From Ceratothoa steindachneri (lineage: Eukaryota; Arthropoda; Malacostraca; Isopoda; Cymothoidae), in assembly GCA_963969495.1 (NCBI GenBank), contig OZ018328.1, positions 133,451,468 to 133,515,467 of the forward strand: 64,000 nucleotides of DNA, given 5' to 3'. The notes beneath the pieces are model-generated. The model was not told where the DNA came from. It ran no database searches and saw only the letters and a list, made by a program, of their open reading frames with translations. The position numbers were made by a program, and so were the translations under genes. Shown here piece after piece: positions 10,987 through 21,419 of the stretch (the first letter of the stretch is position 1; each line of letters begins with the position of its first letter).

Positions 10987-12228
10987 CTGTTATACTCGAT
11001 TTTTATCTTTCGAGTGGTTTACGTGTGTGAGAGTAAAAGTTTTGCCAAACAACTTAAAGTTATACTTTTCCAGTAAGTGACATTAAAACGTCTTTTCTAA
11101 TGTGTGTAGGTGCGTCGAGATGGAAGTTAAAAGAATCGAGATCTCTGCGCTCCTGCGCGCGGGTGACAGAAAGTTCGACATCGCCACCGGCTCAACATCA
11201 GCCAGATGACCCTAAACAGAGTCACGGAGAGGCTCAAGAACGGGAAAGAATTAAAGATCAACCTCGTTCTGGCAGACCTCAAGTTGTCAACCGTATGGCT
11301 GTGAAAAAGGCCTTAAAGCGTGCTCTGAAGCTCAGAATGACTGCGCAGCGAAGGAGAAGAACATCTTGGTGGCCACAGTGTCCATTGCCGTTAAGGAGGA
11401 GGGCGGCAAAAGTTTAATGCTCGTGGAAAGGCCTATGGTCACCGACCGTGTGCGAGAACAACGTCGAGAGCGCTGCCGTCGCCTCCTCAATGGTTTGATG
11501 AGTCATAGCAATCGAATTCTCAATTTTTCTGCTGGAAAAACAACTTCACGGTCAATCTGGTTATCATCAAACATAACGAACGCGTGATAAGCTTTGGCTG
11601 GGACTTCTCCGATGTCTGCTATGTGTCCACGATCAAGCACCCGGCCTCCACGATGATGCTCGGCGTTGTGGCTTCGAATGGCGAAAAGATACCGCTGGTG
11701 TGGTAGCGGCTAGTTACAGGATAACCGCGGCCGATTATATGGAAATTTTTGCCACGAAAGTCCTGGCCCGGGTGAGGAAAATCACGAAGATAGATGACTA
11801 AGTCTTTCAGCAGGACGTTGCTTCTCCCAAATGGCTAAAACCATGCAAGAGTAGTTGGGGTCGAACATGAACTTCTGGTCCAAGGACATTTGACCGCTGC
11901 AATCGCCTGACCTCAATCCCATCGACTATAATGTGTGGGCGCATGTCGAGGGCAAGCAAGGAGGGCCTGCAATATCCGCCACAGCAACGTCGACGAGCTG
12001 AAGTCCTCTGTCAACCGCGTATTGGGCCAACATGAACAAGGGCTTCGTCCGCAAAGTGTGCACGGCTTTCAAGTCTTGCCTCGAGCGCGTGTTTCCCGCT
12101 GAAGGTGGCCACATTGATTAATATTAAAAATTAAGCACACATTTATATGTTAAAAAATAAAAAAGCGTGTATCTGCATCAAAACTATCATTGTGTCCTTT
12201 GTTGAGAGCGTCGTAACGAGTATAACAG
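10987..12228 (+). mobile_element. Tc1/mariner element D with terminal inverted repeats
   Basis: CTGTTATACTCG at 10987-10998 is exactly inverted at 12217-12228 (CGAGTATAACAG). Outside it, weaker similarity continues for about 12 bp on both sides (left GAGAAAACAT, right, inverted, TGAAAAAGTC), so the true ends may lie up to 12 bp further out. The core is 1,242 bp, the usual size for Tc1/mariner. It encloses one transposase pseudogene on the plus strand. Confidence 0.75.
11120..12121 (+). pseudogene. Tc1/mariner transposase pseudogene (copy D)
   Basis: I start at the ATG at 11120 because it opens MEVKRIEISALLRAGDRKFD, matching the helix-turn-helix start of a known crustacean Tc1/mariner family, and because 11120 and the final TAA (12119-12121) are in the same frame, giving about 333 codons, the family's usual size. 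Internal landmarks in changing frames are an acidic region near 11600 (ISFGWDFSDVCYVST), a damaged second catalytic region near 11805 (FQQD, A.PK), SPDLNPIDYNVWAHVE near 11905 (third catalytic region, with D in place of E, i.e. DDxD type), and the C terminus RKVCTAFKSCLERVFPAEGG. Stops and several compensating frameshifts make it non-functional. Confidence 0.85.
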
Positions 12229-12239
12229 GACTTTTTCAG

Positions 12240-12730
12240 TACCAGGTACTACTCTCTTATATTTGTTGGGATGAACAGAAGATTATCTCTTTAATTTTAC
12301 CTGAATAGAAAACATTCGTCTACTAGCTCCTTACCACAGTATTATCGATCAGACATTCAGCTCTAGGGTGTTAATTAAGCAAAAAGTGATTCTGTCTTAT
12401 TTACATTATTTTCGCAATGCAAATCCATTTTTTTGAGGAAGGAATAGATAAACTAATCGTTATTTACTTGCTAAAGAATAAATTTGGTTTAGAAGACAAA
12501 CTTTCATGTTCTTCAAATTCTTGCCGCTTCTCATTGTTTCATAAAACCCTGAGTTATCTTAATATATTTGTGCACTCAAATCCTTTGACATTTTTTCAAC
12601 ATATTTTTGTAGGTTAATTTAGAACAAAAAGTTATACAATTTTCTAATATTATTGTCCCTTTTTTGACAATTTTTATTAGTTTTAGGATGATTTTTTGAG
12701 CACAGATATGCTTTAGTTGTTCTGTATGCT
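12240..12730. other. AT-rich intergenic DNA
   Basis: A 66-codon frame at 12417 has no recognisable features. Confidence 0.35.
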
Positions 12731-12736
12731 ACTACA

Positions 12737-13583
12737 GAAATATGTGAAGGAAATAGAAAAATAATTAAATCAATGATGCTTACAAACCACAAAATTACAG
12801 CGATGACTGTAATTACCAATGAGAATGCACACTAAAATGCAAGAGCCATTTTTAGAGAAATAAAAGTGGTCAAAAGAAAGAAAAGAACAAATGATTAAAA
12901 ATCAGATTGTAAAAGTAGACTTTCATAACATGTTCCAGTTGATCGTCACTTGGGACAATCAACTCAATATTTTCCCTTTCTTACTTTACTCTACAATCTC
13001 TATCGACTCAACTTCTACTATAAACTTAATTTTTCTTACTTTTTAAAGACTCAAGTGTGAAAGTCACTTCTAAGATCTCATTTTAGTTGAGGAAAACGGA
13101 AAGCACCCTAAGTAAATCAAGGGAAATCTATAAATCGTCTATTACTTTATACAGCAAGATTAGACGGATAAGATTAAGTTTTGAATCTCTTAGAAAAGCA
13201 CGCACTACTCCAAGGAGGAATTCCAGTGACATTAAATGGCCTACATTCCATTTATCATACATCTGCACTAGATGGCTTTTGTTGTATCCGAAGCCAAAAA
13301 AGTATATGCCGAAAGTAACTTGGAATTGTCCCAAGTTACGAACAACTGGAACATGTTATGAAAGTCTACTTTTACCTTCATGCTCTTAAATTGATTCATT
13401 TTCTTCCTAACAATCTGATTTTTAATCATTTGTTCTTTTCTTTCTCTTGACCACTTTTATTTCTCTAAAAATGGCTCTTACATTTTAGTGTGCATTCTCA
13501 TTGGTAATTACAGTCATCGCTGTAATTATGTGTTTTGTAAGCATCATTGATTTAATTATTTTTCTATTTCCTTCACATATTTC
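12737..13583. mobile_element. Foldback element with ~220-bp inverted arms
   Basis: 12737-12959 is the reverse complement of 13325-13583 with few differences. The right arm has an extra ~34-bp block (around 13378-13412) and the left arm lacks it. Outside GAAATATGTGAAGGAAATAG (left start) and its inverse, similarity stops abruptly, which suggests true element ends. The ~365-bp centre has a 100-codon frame (13087-13389 +) and a 68-codon frame on the other strand, neither recognisable. It is non-autonomous, and its superfamily is unknown. Confidence 0.8.
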
Positions 13584-13589
13584 TTCACA

Positions 13590-13990
13590 TATTTCTTAGT
13601 TTCTTCTTGCTTCGACTTATTTTTCAATCTTCTTTCGTTGTTGTTTGGAGGCTCTCGCGCCTCTTTTGTTCTTCGTTTATAGTTCGTTTACTTTTACTTT
13701 TCAGTGCAGATGTAATCTTTCATGTTGTTCTAAGCATTTCAAAGCAACCTCAGGTATATGTGTAGACAGGTGCCGATGCCTCTCTCGGGTCCGGTTTTCC
13801 GCTCCTAAAGTTGCCTATGTTGTTAATCCAAATTTCTTGTGTACTCCACTATTGTTGTAGTTCTTTGCTGTAATTACATAAATGAATTCTAGTTTTGTTT
13901 TTAGAAAGGGCTCTCATGAAGGCCTAAGTTAGCTAAAAAGTTGCCTTCTTAACCGCATAATTATGATTGCTCCGCAATTGCAAATAATTC
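13590..13990. other. Unassigned DNA
   Basis: A 71-codon frame (13645-13860 +) without recognisable motifs. Nothing else was seen. Confidence 0.3.
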
Positions 13991-13996
13991 TCGAAT

Positions 13997-13997
<1 letters not shown>

Positions 13998-14047
<50 letters not shown>
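13998..14047. repeat. (TA)n microsatellite
   Basis: TA dinucleotides, located about 40 bp beyond the PLE 3' end. Confidence 0.95.
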
Positions 14048-14053
<6 letters not shown>

Positions 14054-14089
14054 GAATAACTCACAAAGTAACACGTGAGGTTTGCAATG

Positions 14090-14366
14090 AATGCAGTATG
14101 TCCCGCAGGAAAAATGAAAAGGTGCTTCCAAGTACTTTCGAACTTTATTCAGTTTATTCTCAAGGATAACTACAAGAGAAAATAATATAATAAGGGTATA
14201 TATAAGCTAGCAAAAAATAAAGGACCACCTCTAAGACAAGAAATTACCAATGAGGAAGTAGGAGAAGGATGGGTAAATTCACATTAACAGGTAGCAAGGT
14301 CAAACCGAGAGGCCAGAAAGAGTCAAGAACAGAGCCAAAAGGGTTAAAACGATTAACGGATAAAGC
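14090..14366 (-). mobile_element. PLE 3' end fragment, copy 2
   Basis: Closely matches 31633-31940 in the same orientation and 3766-4044 inverted. The shared block includes GTCCCGCAGGAAAA, AAGGTGCTTCCAAGTACTTT, the GAACT/AGTTT hairpin, and AACCGAGAGGCCAGAAAGAG-like sequence ending near AACGGATAAAGC. The element's sense strand is minus, so its 3' end faces the (TA)n at 13998-14047. The coding part is absent. Confidence 0.7.
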
Positions 14367-14422
14367 GATATTCCGAAATCACTTTATTTCACTGCATCGT
14401 TACGGAAATTTTCATAGTTTCG

Positions 14423-15312
14423 GATCTTTTGGGTTTGTTGGATGTGTCCGATTTTTAATAAATTTTGTCAATGATGCAGGTTTACACGCTGATTTCAACA
14501 ATGTAATTGATTTTATGAAGAAACGGAGGGTTAAAAAGTTATGGTTGGGTTTGGTTAAGTTAAGTTAACATATGTTCATATATATAACATGTCCGTTTTA
14601 CAGATTTACTCATTATGGATGATGTGGAATCTGATAAGTTTGTGGTCTCCAACCTAACCTAATCTAACTTCAACCGATCCTAACCTAACCTAACTTCTAC
14701 ACTGTTTAATCAAAAAATCGTCAGACATTAGCGGAATGTATTGTATTAAAGTTTCCGTTCAATCCGGAACCACAATAATACTCGTAAGCGACATGTGGAA
14801 ATCGTACAGGCAAATAACAGATATTCCATGGTACAATTTCAAACACAAAACCGTCAATTACAGTGTCGAGTTCGTTCGGTCAGAAGGGGAAACACACACT
14901 CAGCAATTCGAGCACACACAGAATCAACTGAAACACTCAAATAAACGTCGTTGTGGGACTCACCGGTCGATGTTGGATTCGTATTTGGGTGAATTTGTAA
15001 AGCCTATAGGAGATAAGAAAAAACGGACCTATTCAGGAAGATAATATTGCAGTGTATTTTTGGAGTTTAAATCTTAATTTTATTTCTATGTATGTTAAAT
15101 ATTCAAAATATATGTTAAAATTACATATATTTACTTCAACTAACCTAAATAAATTTGTTAACATAAAATAATTTAACCTATCCAAACTCAACCCAACCAT
15201 AACTTATTAACCGTCCATTTCTCAATAGTTCATTTTTTTAATTCAGCGCGCAAAACTGAATCAGTAACCTAAAAAAAAAATCGGACACCGCCCAGCAAAC
15301 CCAAAGAGCCCT
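14423..15312 (+). mobile_element. Merlin-type DNA transposon, internally deleted
   Basis: The ends are inverted repeats: left GATCTTTTGGGTTTG..GTGTCCGATTTTT (14423-14455) against right AAAAATCGGACACCGCCC..CAAACCCAAAGAGCCC (about 15280-15312). Both sides are flanked by the same 8 bp, TAGTTTCG (14415-14422 and 15313-15320). Merlin/IS1016-related elements are known to make 8-9 bp duplications, and the internal gene fits. A second, inner inverted match (GTTATGGTTGGGTT at about 14540 against its inverse near 15190) adds subterminal symmetry. At 890 bp it is shorter than autonomous Merlins, and the 5' half of the gene is replaced by CCTAACCTAA-rich sequence at 14650-14695. Confidence 0.85.
14736..15044 (+). 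pseudogene. Merlin transposase C-terminal half (ISXO2/IS1595-like DDE domain)
   Basis: The 102-codon frame reads QSGTTIILVSDMWKSYRQI, then HKTVNYSVEFV, ETHTQQFEHTQNQLKHSNK, RCGTHRSMLDSYLGEFV. These correspond in order to the conserved blocks of ISXO2-like transposases (SD.W..Y with the second catalytic Asp, VNHS..FV, HTQ.IE with the acidic residue, then L.SYL.EF). Two extra residues (LV) sit just before SDMW. The N-terminal zinc-binding and first catalytic parts are missing, so this is a deletion derivative. It lies inside an element with clear terminal repeats and an 8-bp target duplication, which supports the family call independently. Confidence 0.85.
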
Positions 15313-15364
15313 TAGTTTCGCATAAATATTACCATAAAGGTATTTAAGTTTGTAGCTATGAATC

Positions 15365-15780
15365 GAGACATCGCTTATCTAGTGAATAAAACGTTGGTTT
15401 TCTATCGCCAAGGTGTCGGGTTCACTTCCAGTGAAAGCGGACACAAACAAGTCACGGAGACATTTGGCAACCGATTAGTGGACGCGCTCTGCTTATCCTC
15501 GGAGGGTAGGTCGATCATACACAGGTCTTCACACACAGAGCCAACCACACAACCGCTCTCTTTCATCTGCCGTCTTCACAACATACAACTTTTCTCCTTT
15601 TCAAAGAATTCCTAGGTGGGAACGCATTCCCCCTCACCCCTGGGGTGATGAAGGTTCCTACCTAAGGGTTAGTTAATGTAAAATAAACCATTTTCCAGCA
15701 CCCCCATCTCAAGCAAAGACAGGCTTCTTCGCCATCAGACTCAGAATATCATGCTGATCTTTGTGTTACTTTCATTTTGT
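15365..15780 (+). mobile_element. SINE family 1, diverged copy
   Basis: Follows the same order as the complete minus-strand copies (20875, 26108, 60766): a tRNA-like head with B box GGTTCACTTCC near 15419, then CGATTAGTGGACGCGCTCTG, GGGTAGGTCGATC, a CACACA-rich stretch, and a tail resembling ATGCTGATCTTTGTGTTACT around 15750. Divergence is high, so it is an old insertion. The 85-codon frame over it is incidental. Confidence 0.55.
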
Positions 15781-15789
15781 GGTCAGCGG

Positions 15790-16490
15790 GCGCAGTATAA
15801 TAATTTTGAGGCATTTTGCTCCTGTGTTAATTTATTCTTGACGTTTTATGCATGGACACTCTTAAGTCCCTATTCTTCTTCATTAATTTTTACTTCGACT
15901 TTTTTTGTATTTGTTTTTTCTTTCCTTTTAATCTTTTCAACTGAGTCAACTTTGGTAATGAAATAAATAAATGAATGAAAAAAAAAATTAAAAATAGCTG
16001 AATGTGCTGTACAAGCTTCGTTATGCGTTATTTCTATTGCCAAGAGAGAGCCGTCGTCGAGTGTGAAGAGCATGGAGGTTCACATTGAGTGGCTGTATGG
16101 CAAGAGATGACCCCAAAACTACATCTAGAAAAAATGATCTTTAAAAAATTGCTTATCATATCTAATTATTGACGTATAGAAAAAAATAACTTCGTTTTAT
16201 GACTAAAGAAAACAATCGGGAAAATTGAAGTTATGGCTATGACAAGATTTTGAAAGTGTTCTTTTCCACAAATTTTCCTTCAGTGGATTGCTCTGTTATT
16301 TATTTCGACGAGAGAGGACAAAAATGAAAAACTTCGGCACAATTCTTGCCATATCACATCTTCTGTCTTGGGCAGACGTCGCAAATTGATAATCGCAAGT
16401 GATATAAAAATGTGACTGTCATATTATTGTGGTGTACTCAATCTTAGAAGATGGTTGTATAGGGGTAGATACTCGTAATAGTGAAAATTA
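15790..16490. other. AT-rich intergenic DNA
   Basis: Nothing recognised. The 3' untranslated part of the LINE that follows on the minus strand may extend into 16490-16810. Confidence 0.35.
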
Positions 16491-16809
16491 AAAAAGGGAG
16501 GGATATTTTGCCCTAGTAGGGAGGGCATCACTTTACGTTTAATATTTAGATTTTCTTTTTTGTGTAGTCTTTGATTAGTTATGTTTTTCCATGTTTGTGT
16601 CTCTTTATGTGCTTTTAGTGTGTTCTTATTGTTTGTGTTTAAATTGTGATGTACTTATTTTTGGCCAAATTTTTTAGCTTTCAAGCCTTTATTAGCTTTT
16701 GGCTCAGCCATTTACCTCGTGTTGGTTGTTGTTTTAGTTTCCTGTTACTTATTTTCTTCTCGTTTGTTTCGACTCGTACTGTGGTAGATTTTAGTGTTTA
16801 GTGTTTCTG

Positions 16810-17770
16810 TTATGTGTATATTGGAGTTATGTTCTTAAGTGAGCATAGTTTAGTGCTCGGGAACTGGTTACGACGGGAGACTTTCTCCCGTAGCCTTGCA
16901 GGTATGTTTAGTCTGTCAACTGTTCCCTGTAGTTCCGGAATGGCAACATTGCTCAAAGTGGACCAGACACTACTTTCCAGGTGTGGGGTGAAGATATTGA
17001 TAGTGTCTAGTCGCTTCCTCCTATGAATATCCCTTTGCCAATGGTAGTCACGCCTTCTCGCTTTGTTGATTATTAGGGATGCGGAGTTCTGGACACGTTG
17101 GAGTTTTCTTATTGTGGTCTTGCTGGCCGGTTGAGTCACTACTGTGGGGTAGATAGGCTTAGCTCGGATGTACATTAGGTATATTTTTCTAATGTTGGCC
17201 GAGCTAAGATCTCTAAACCTTAATAGCTTGTAGATTTCTCTCTTTGCTAGGTTCTACCTCTCCGTGTAGTGTCTCGAGTATCCGTGGTCGAATATTTTTA
17301 GTCCTAGGACTGTGCCTTCGGCGGAGTAGCTGTATCTTCCCCCTTCAATGATCATGGGCCACGTCAACCTGCGGCTCAGTGGGACGATTTTGAACTTGTC
17401 CCTGTTTGTTCTAATCTTCCATCGTCTCTCGTATCGGTTGATGTTGTTGATTTACGCTATTGTTCTTGTTGCCTGTGCCATTAATTTCCTCTCCGGGCAC
17501 GGGACGATCTGAGTGATTTCATCTGCGAATTGCAGATACATCATGCCTCTCTGCACTGGCCTTGGGAGGTCGATGGTAAAGACCCAGTAGAGCAATGAGC
17601 TCAAGCAGCTTCCTTGATGAACGCCCGGCTTAAGTTCGAACTCAGGTCCTTTGTATCCTTCAATCATGAGACATGCCCTTCTGTCCATGACAAAGTCACA
17701 AAGACTGTCATATATTAGGGCGGTCCTGTGATTTAAAATGGTCGGAATAAACATATTCTCAGTTAATCTA
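16810..17770 (-). pseudogene. Non-LTR retrotransposon reverse transcriptase fragment
   Basis: One minus-strand frame runs from 17754 to 16810 with only two in-frame stops (at 17452-17454 and near 17254). It shows KPGVHQGSCLSSLLYWVFTI (RT block 4-5; relatives GVPQGS.LSPLLF), then YLQFADEITQIV (block with the catalytic YADD/FADD box, here FADE, so the second Asp is changed), INRYERRWKIRTNRDKFKIV, LGLKIFDHGY (thumb entry), then AKPIYPTVV and TIRKLQRVQNSASLIINKAR (C-terminal thumb). This is the 3' part of a Jockey/CR1-like ORF2. The N-terminal endonuclease and first RT blocks are missing, consistent with 5' truncation near 17770. Confidence 0.85.
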
Positions 17771-17992
17771 GACTCTGATTACCAGAAAAAGTGAGTAAGT
17801 AAAATTGCAGGGAAATAAATTAAAGTCAATGTTTTCCTTTATTAACAAAAAATAATGGAATGTTTGAATTTGGTACCATTTAAAATTGTCAATAAAAATG
17901 TCCTTAGCTAAATCAAAGGAGTTATCATATATGTAAAGGATGGGATTAGATCAGATTAATAAAATAAACTGGTTGTAAGGCATTTCTTAGAA

Positions 17993-18985
17993 TAATGAGA
18001 GTTTAAAAGACAGTTAAAATAACCTACTGATGAACACATAATAACTGCTTAAAAGGCATTTAGTTACTTACTTATGATACTTTAATGAGTACCTATAATG
18101 CATTTAAAGTTACCTACTGATCAACCAATAATGAGTGCATAGAAGACATTCAAAGTTATATACTAATGAACTTATAATGAGGGCTTAGAAGGCATTTAAA
18201 GGTACATACTATTGAACCCAGAAGGAATGCTTAGAAAGCATTTAAAGCTACCAACTAATGAACCTAAAATGAGTGCTTAGAAGGCTTGTAAAGTTACCTA
18301 CTGATGAATCCATAATGATTGCTTAGAAAGCATTTAAATTTAACTACTAATGAAACAATAATGGGTGCTGAGAAGGCATTTAAAGTTCCCTACTGATGAA
18401 CCCATAATGAGTACTAAAAGGCATTTAACGCTACCAGCTGATGAACCTATAATGAGAGCTTAAACGCCATTTAATTGCGCTTACTAATGAAGCCATAATG
18501 ATTGCTTAGGTGGCATTTATATTTACCGACTTATATATCCATAATGAGTGCTTATAAAGCAGTAAATTTAACTACTAATGAAGCAATAATGAGTGCTGAG
18601 AAGGCATTTAAAGTTACCTAATGATAAACTCATCATGATTACTAAAAATATTTAAAGCTTCCAACTGATGAACCTATAATAAGTGCTTAGAAGGCATTTA
18701 AAGATACATAGTAATGAACCTAAATAAATGAGTGCTTAGAAAGCATTTAAAGTTACCTATTGATGAACTTATATTGACTGCTTAGAAAACACCTATTGAC
18801 AAACCTACAATGAGTGCTTAGAAGTCATTTAATTGTACCTACTAATGAACCCATCAAAAATACTTAAAAAGCATTTAAGCTACCTACTGATGGACCTATA
18901 AGGAGTGCTTAGAAAGGATTTAGTTACCTACTTATGAACCCATAATGAATACTTAGAAGGCAGTTAAAGTGACCTACTAATTAAC
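17993..18985. repeat. 46-bp minisatellite, ~21 copies
   Basis: Consensus landmarks per unit are AATGAGTGCTTAGAAGGCAT, TTAAAGTTACC and TACTGATGAACCCAT. Successive anchors fall at 18177, 18223 and 18269, giving a 46-bp period. Units are diverged, with point changes and small indels. It has no coding potential. Confidence 0.9.
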
Positions 18986-18989
18986 CACT

Positions 18990-19430
18990 GATAATTTCGA
19001 TCGGAACAGCAGAAAATTAGACCTTTTCGTTTCATAGTGGAAGAGCGAGAGGATAAACGGAATAAAAAGGCGTCTTAATTGGTGAAAGAGGAGAGAGATA
19101 CGCTGACCCCCATCCCCCTCGCGACGGCATTTCCTTTCCGTCTTCATAGCAGCTGATACTCTCTCCATTCCGGGACTCTGTTGATCAAGTACTAGTATCC
19201 CAAAATGATGGGACTCATATCCACATACACTGACATAGAGTACTAATGTCTCCTATGGGGTCACTCATATCCGCATACTCCTGACATTCCCAACTTTGAC
19301 CTCTTCAGCAAGGATGAGCCTCTGACGCCTTCTGGCTTGCCAATTATTGTCATTCTTATCTTTCTGTTTATTTCAGTGTCCGGTCAAGAAATCGCGTCAA
19401 CGGCGCGAAGGGTGGAAGGCGCGACTTACC
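18990..19430. other. Unassigned DNA between two minisatellites
   Basis: Short direct repeat of GGGACTCATATCC/GGTCACTCATATCC around 19210-19275. Nothing else was seen. Confidence 0.3.
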
Positions 19431-20180
19431 TTAGGTGCAAAACCCCGTATCAATAAAATAAATTGGTAATGGTATTGCCACCGATATCTCTCCTAGTACG
19501 AATTTACTACCATATGCTTTCATGAAGGTTTTACCACCGATATGCTCTTCTGGCCTGCCTTTAACCCCGCTATAATATACTCTCAAGGTTTTAACACCGA
19601 TATGATCTCCTGGCAGGGGTTTTCCACTCATATGCTTTCCTTATAGTGGTTTACTACCAATATGCCCTTCTGGGAGGCCTTTAACACCCATATTCTATAT
19701 TGGCTCGTTTTTGACACCGATATGCTCTCACTGGTAGTGGATTGCCACACATATGCTCTTCTGATATGTGTTTAGCACTCTTCTGGTAGGTCTTTAACAC
19801 CGATATACTATACTGGCAAGATTTTGACACTGATACGCTCTCCAGTGAGAGCTTTGCTACCGATATGTTCTCCTGGTAGGGATTTAGCACTGATATCCTC
19901 TCCAGGTAGGCTTTAAATACTGATATACTCTACTAGCAGTGTTTTGCCTCCGATATACTCTTATGGTAGAGGTTTAGGACCGATATGTTTTATGGCAAGC
20001 TTTTAACACCGATGTACTCGAATGGTTAGGTTTTGCCACCGCTATGCTCTTTGAAAGGGGGTTTAACACCAAAATGCTCTTCAGGCAGGATTTTCACACC
20101 GATAAATTCTACTTGCAGAGTTTTGACATAGATATGTTCTCCTGGTAGGATTTTGCCACTGATATGCTCTCCTTTTATAT
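19431..20180. repeat. 30-bp minisatellite, ~25 copies
   Basis: Units of the type TTTAACACCGATATGCTCTC followed by CTGGTAGGGG begin at 19531, 19561, 19591, 19621 and so on, a strict 30-bp period (10 codons). Minus-strand frames therefore show a degenerate 10-residue repeat around EHIGVKTL. Stops in many units argue against a functional protein here. Confidence 0.9.
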
Positions 20181-20189
20181 TTCAGTGGG

Positions 20190-20860
20190 GACCTACTGAT
20201 TATCGAAGATTCCGAACCACGAGAATTTACAGCATATGACGTCCACCGGGAAATCAACCCGAATCAAGACTCCATCCTACAACTAACAAAACACGATGTG
20301 GTTTAATTTAGATAAAATTGAAGGAGGTATTTCTACTTGGGGAATCCGTGGCCCAACAATCGAATAAATAATTGACCTGGAATATTCCTTTCTACTGGTC
20401 TTTAATATACTTGTCTGTACATATACCACCGATCACTGTACAAAAATCAAAGATTTAGGTAGTTTTATTCTCTGCATCAAATCCTTCCTCTATTCTTTTT
20501 GTGTTTCTTTACCGCGCTGGAGTTTGTTGCTGAGGTTTCGTACCGTTGTCTTTTTTATCATTGATCTTTGCAATTGTTCTTGTTTTCTAAATTTATTTGC
20601 CCATTGATTGATCTGTTTTCCCCCCCTTGCTTGTGTTCATGACCTTATGGATCAATCGTTGTTACTCTCATGTTCTCGCCTGATTAACAATCTCAATCTC
20701 CTTCGCCACTTGGATTTCATGTACGGACACGGTGTGTTTCAAGGAGTCAGTGTATAAAGTTGGCAAGATTTGCGTCAAGATACTAAAAAATAACAAAAAG
20801 TAGTATAACAGTGTGGATTGGAGTAGTTTTCTTTCGCCACACTAAATCATTATGAAAAGG
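20190..20860. other. Intergenic DNA
   Basis: No supported feature. Confidence 0.35.
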
Positions 20861-20874
20861 AATTTAAGTGCGTT

Positions 20875-21408
20875 AGTTAATTAGTCAGCGCCAATCCTTC
20901 CATGATATTGGGAGGATCCCCGACTGGATAATGAAATTTTTATAGAAGGTCAGTATGACAATCGCTGGTCGGCCCGAGGGCCCCAGGGGCCGGTCCTTCT
21001 TTAGGGAGAGGTGCCAGGAAGTATTATGTTTTGATACCAAACGGCGCTCAGATGGAAACCTTCGTCACCTCGGGGGAGAGTGAACTGTTCGGCATCAGAG
21101 GTACGCGAATATATTATAGATACCCATCGGTAGGATTCCTTGGGACAGAGAGTGCGTGTGCGTGTGTGTCTTGTGCTGTGAATACGGGAGAGGAAAGAAA
21201 GCAGTGTTGCGATTGGCTATGTGTGAGGTGAGAGGTGTAAGATCTACCCACCCGAAAACGGGGTGAGCACAGCGCGTCCACCAATCGGTAGCCAGATCTC
21301 TGCGTGCGCTGACGTTTGTACCGTTCATGGCAGGATTCGGAATCGAACCCGGTACCGCGACGTTGGAAGGCAAACGCCGTATCCACTCGGCTAGCATGAG
21401 CTCTAATC
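20875..21408 (-). mobile_element. SINE family 1, full-length copy with target duplication
   Basis: On the minus strand it opens with a tRNA-like head carrying A box TAGCCGAGTGG and B box GGTTCGATTCC, followed by a ~450-bp body (CGATTGGTGGACGCGCTGTG, a CA-rich stretch, GTGACGAAGGTTTCCA) and a tail GACTGGATAATGAAATTTTT (as read on plus) ending in TTAG-type units. The target duplication is TAAGTGCGTT (20865-20874) and TAAGTACGTT (21409-21418). The frames at 21031-21397 are incidental. The head resembles Leu/Ser-type tRNAs by its GCCGAGTGG. Confidence 0.85.
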
Positions 21409-21419
21409 TAAGTACGTTT

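Noticed and set aside
17993..18985. Recurrent CTGATGA in the 46-bp minisatellite, suggesting tandem hammerhead ribozymes as in some satellite DNAs
   Set aside because: The CTGATGA is not followed by a pairing stem II and GAAA at the right spacing in the units I checked, so the core cannot form.
20875..21408. tRNA-Leu/Ser-like sequence at the SINE heads (also 5533, 26108, 60766)
   Set aside because: Pol III boxes are present, but the acceptor and anticodon arms do not pair as in a real tRNA and the sequence continues into a repeated SINE body with target duplications.
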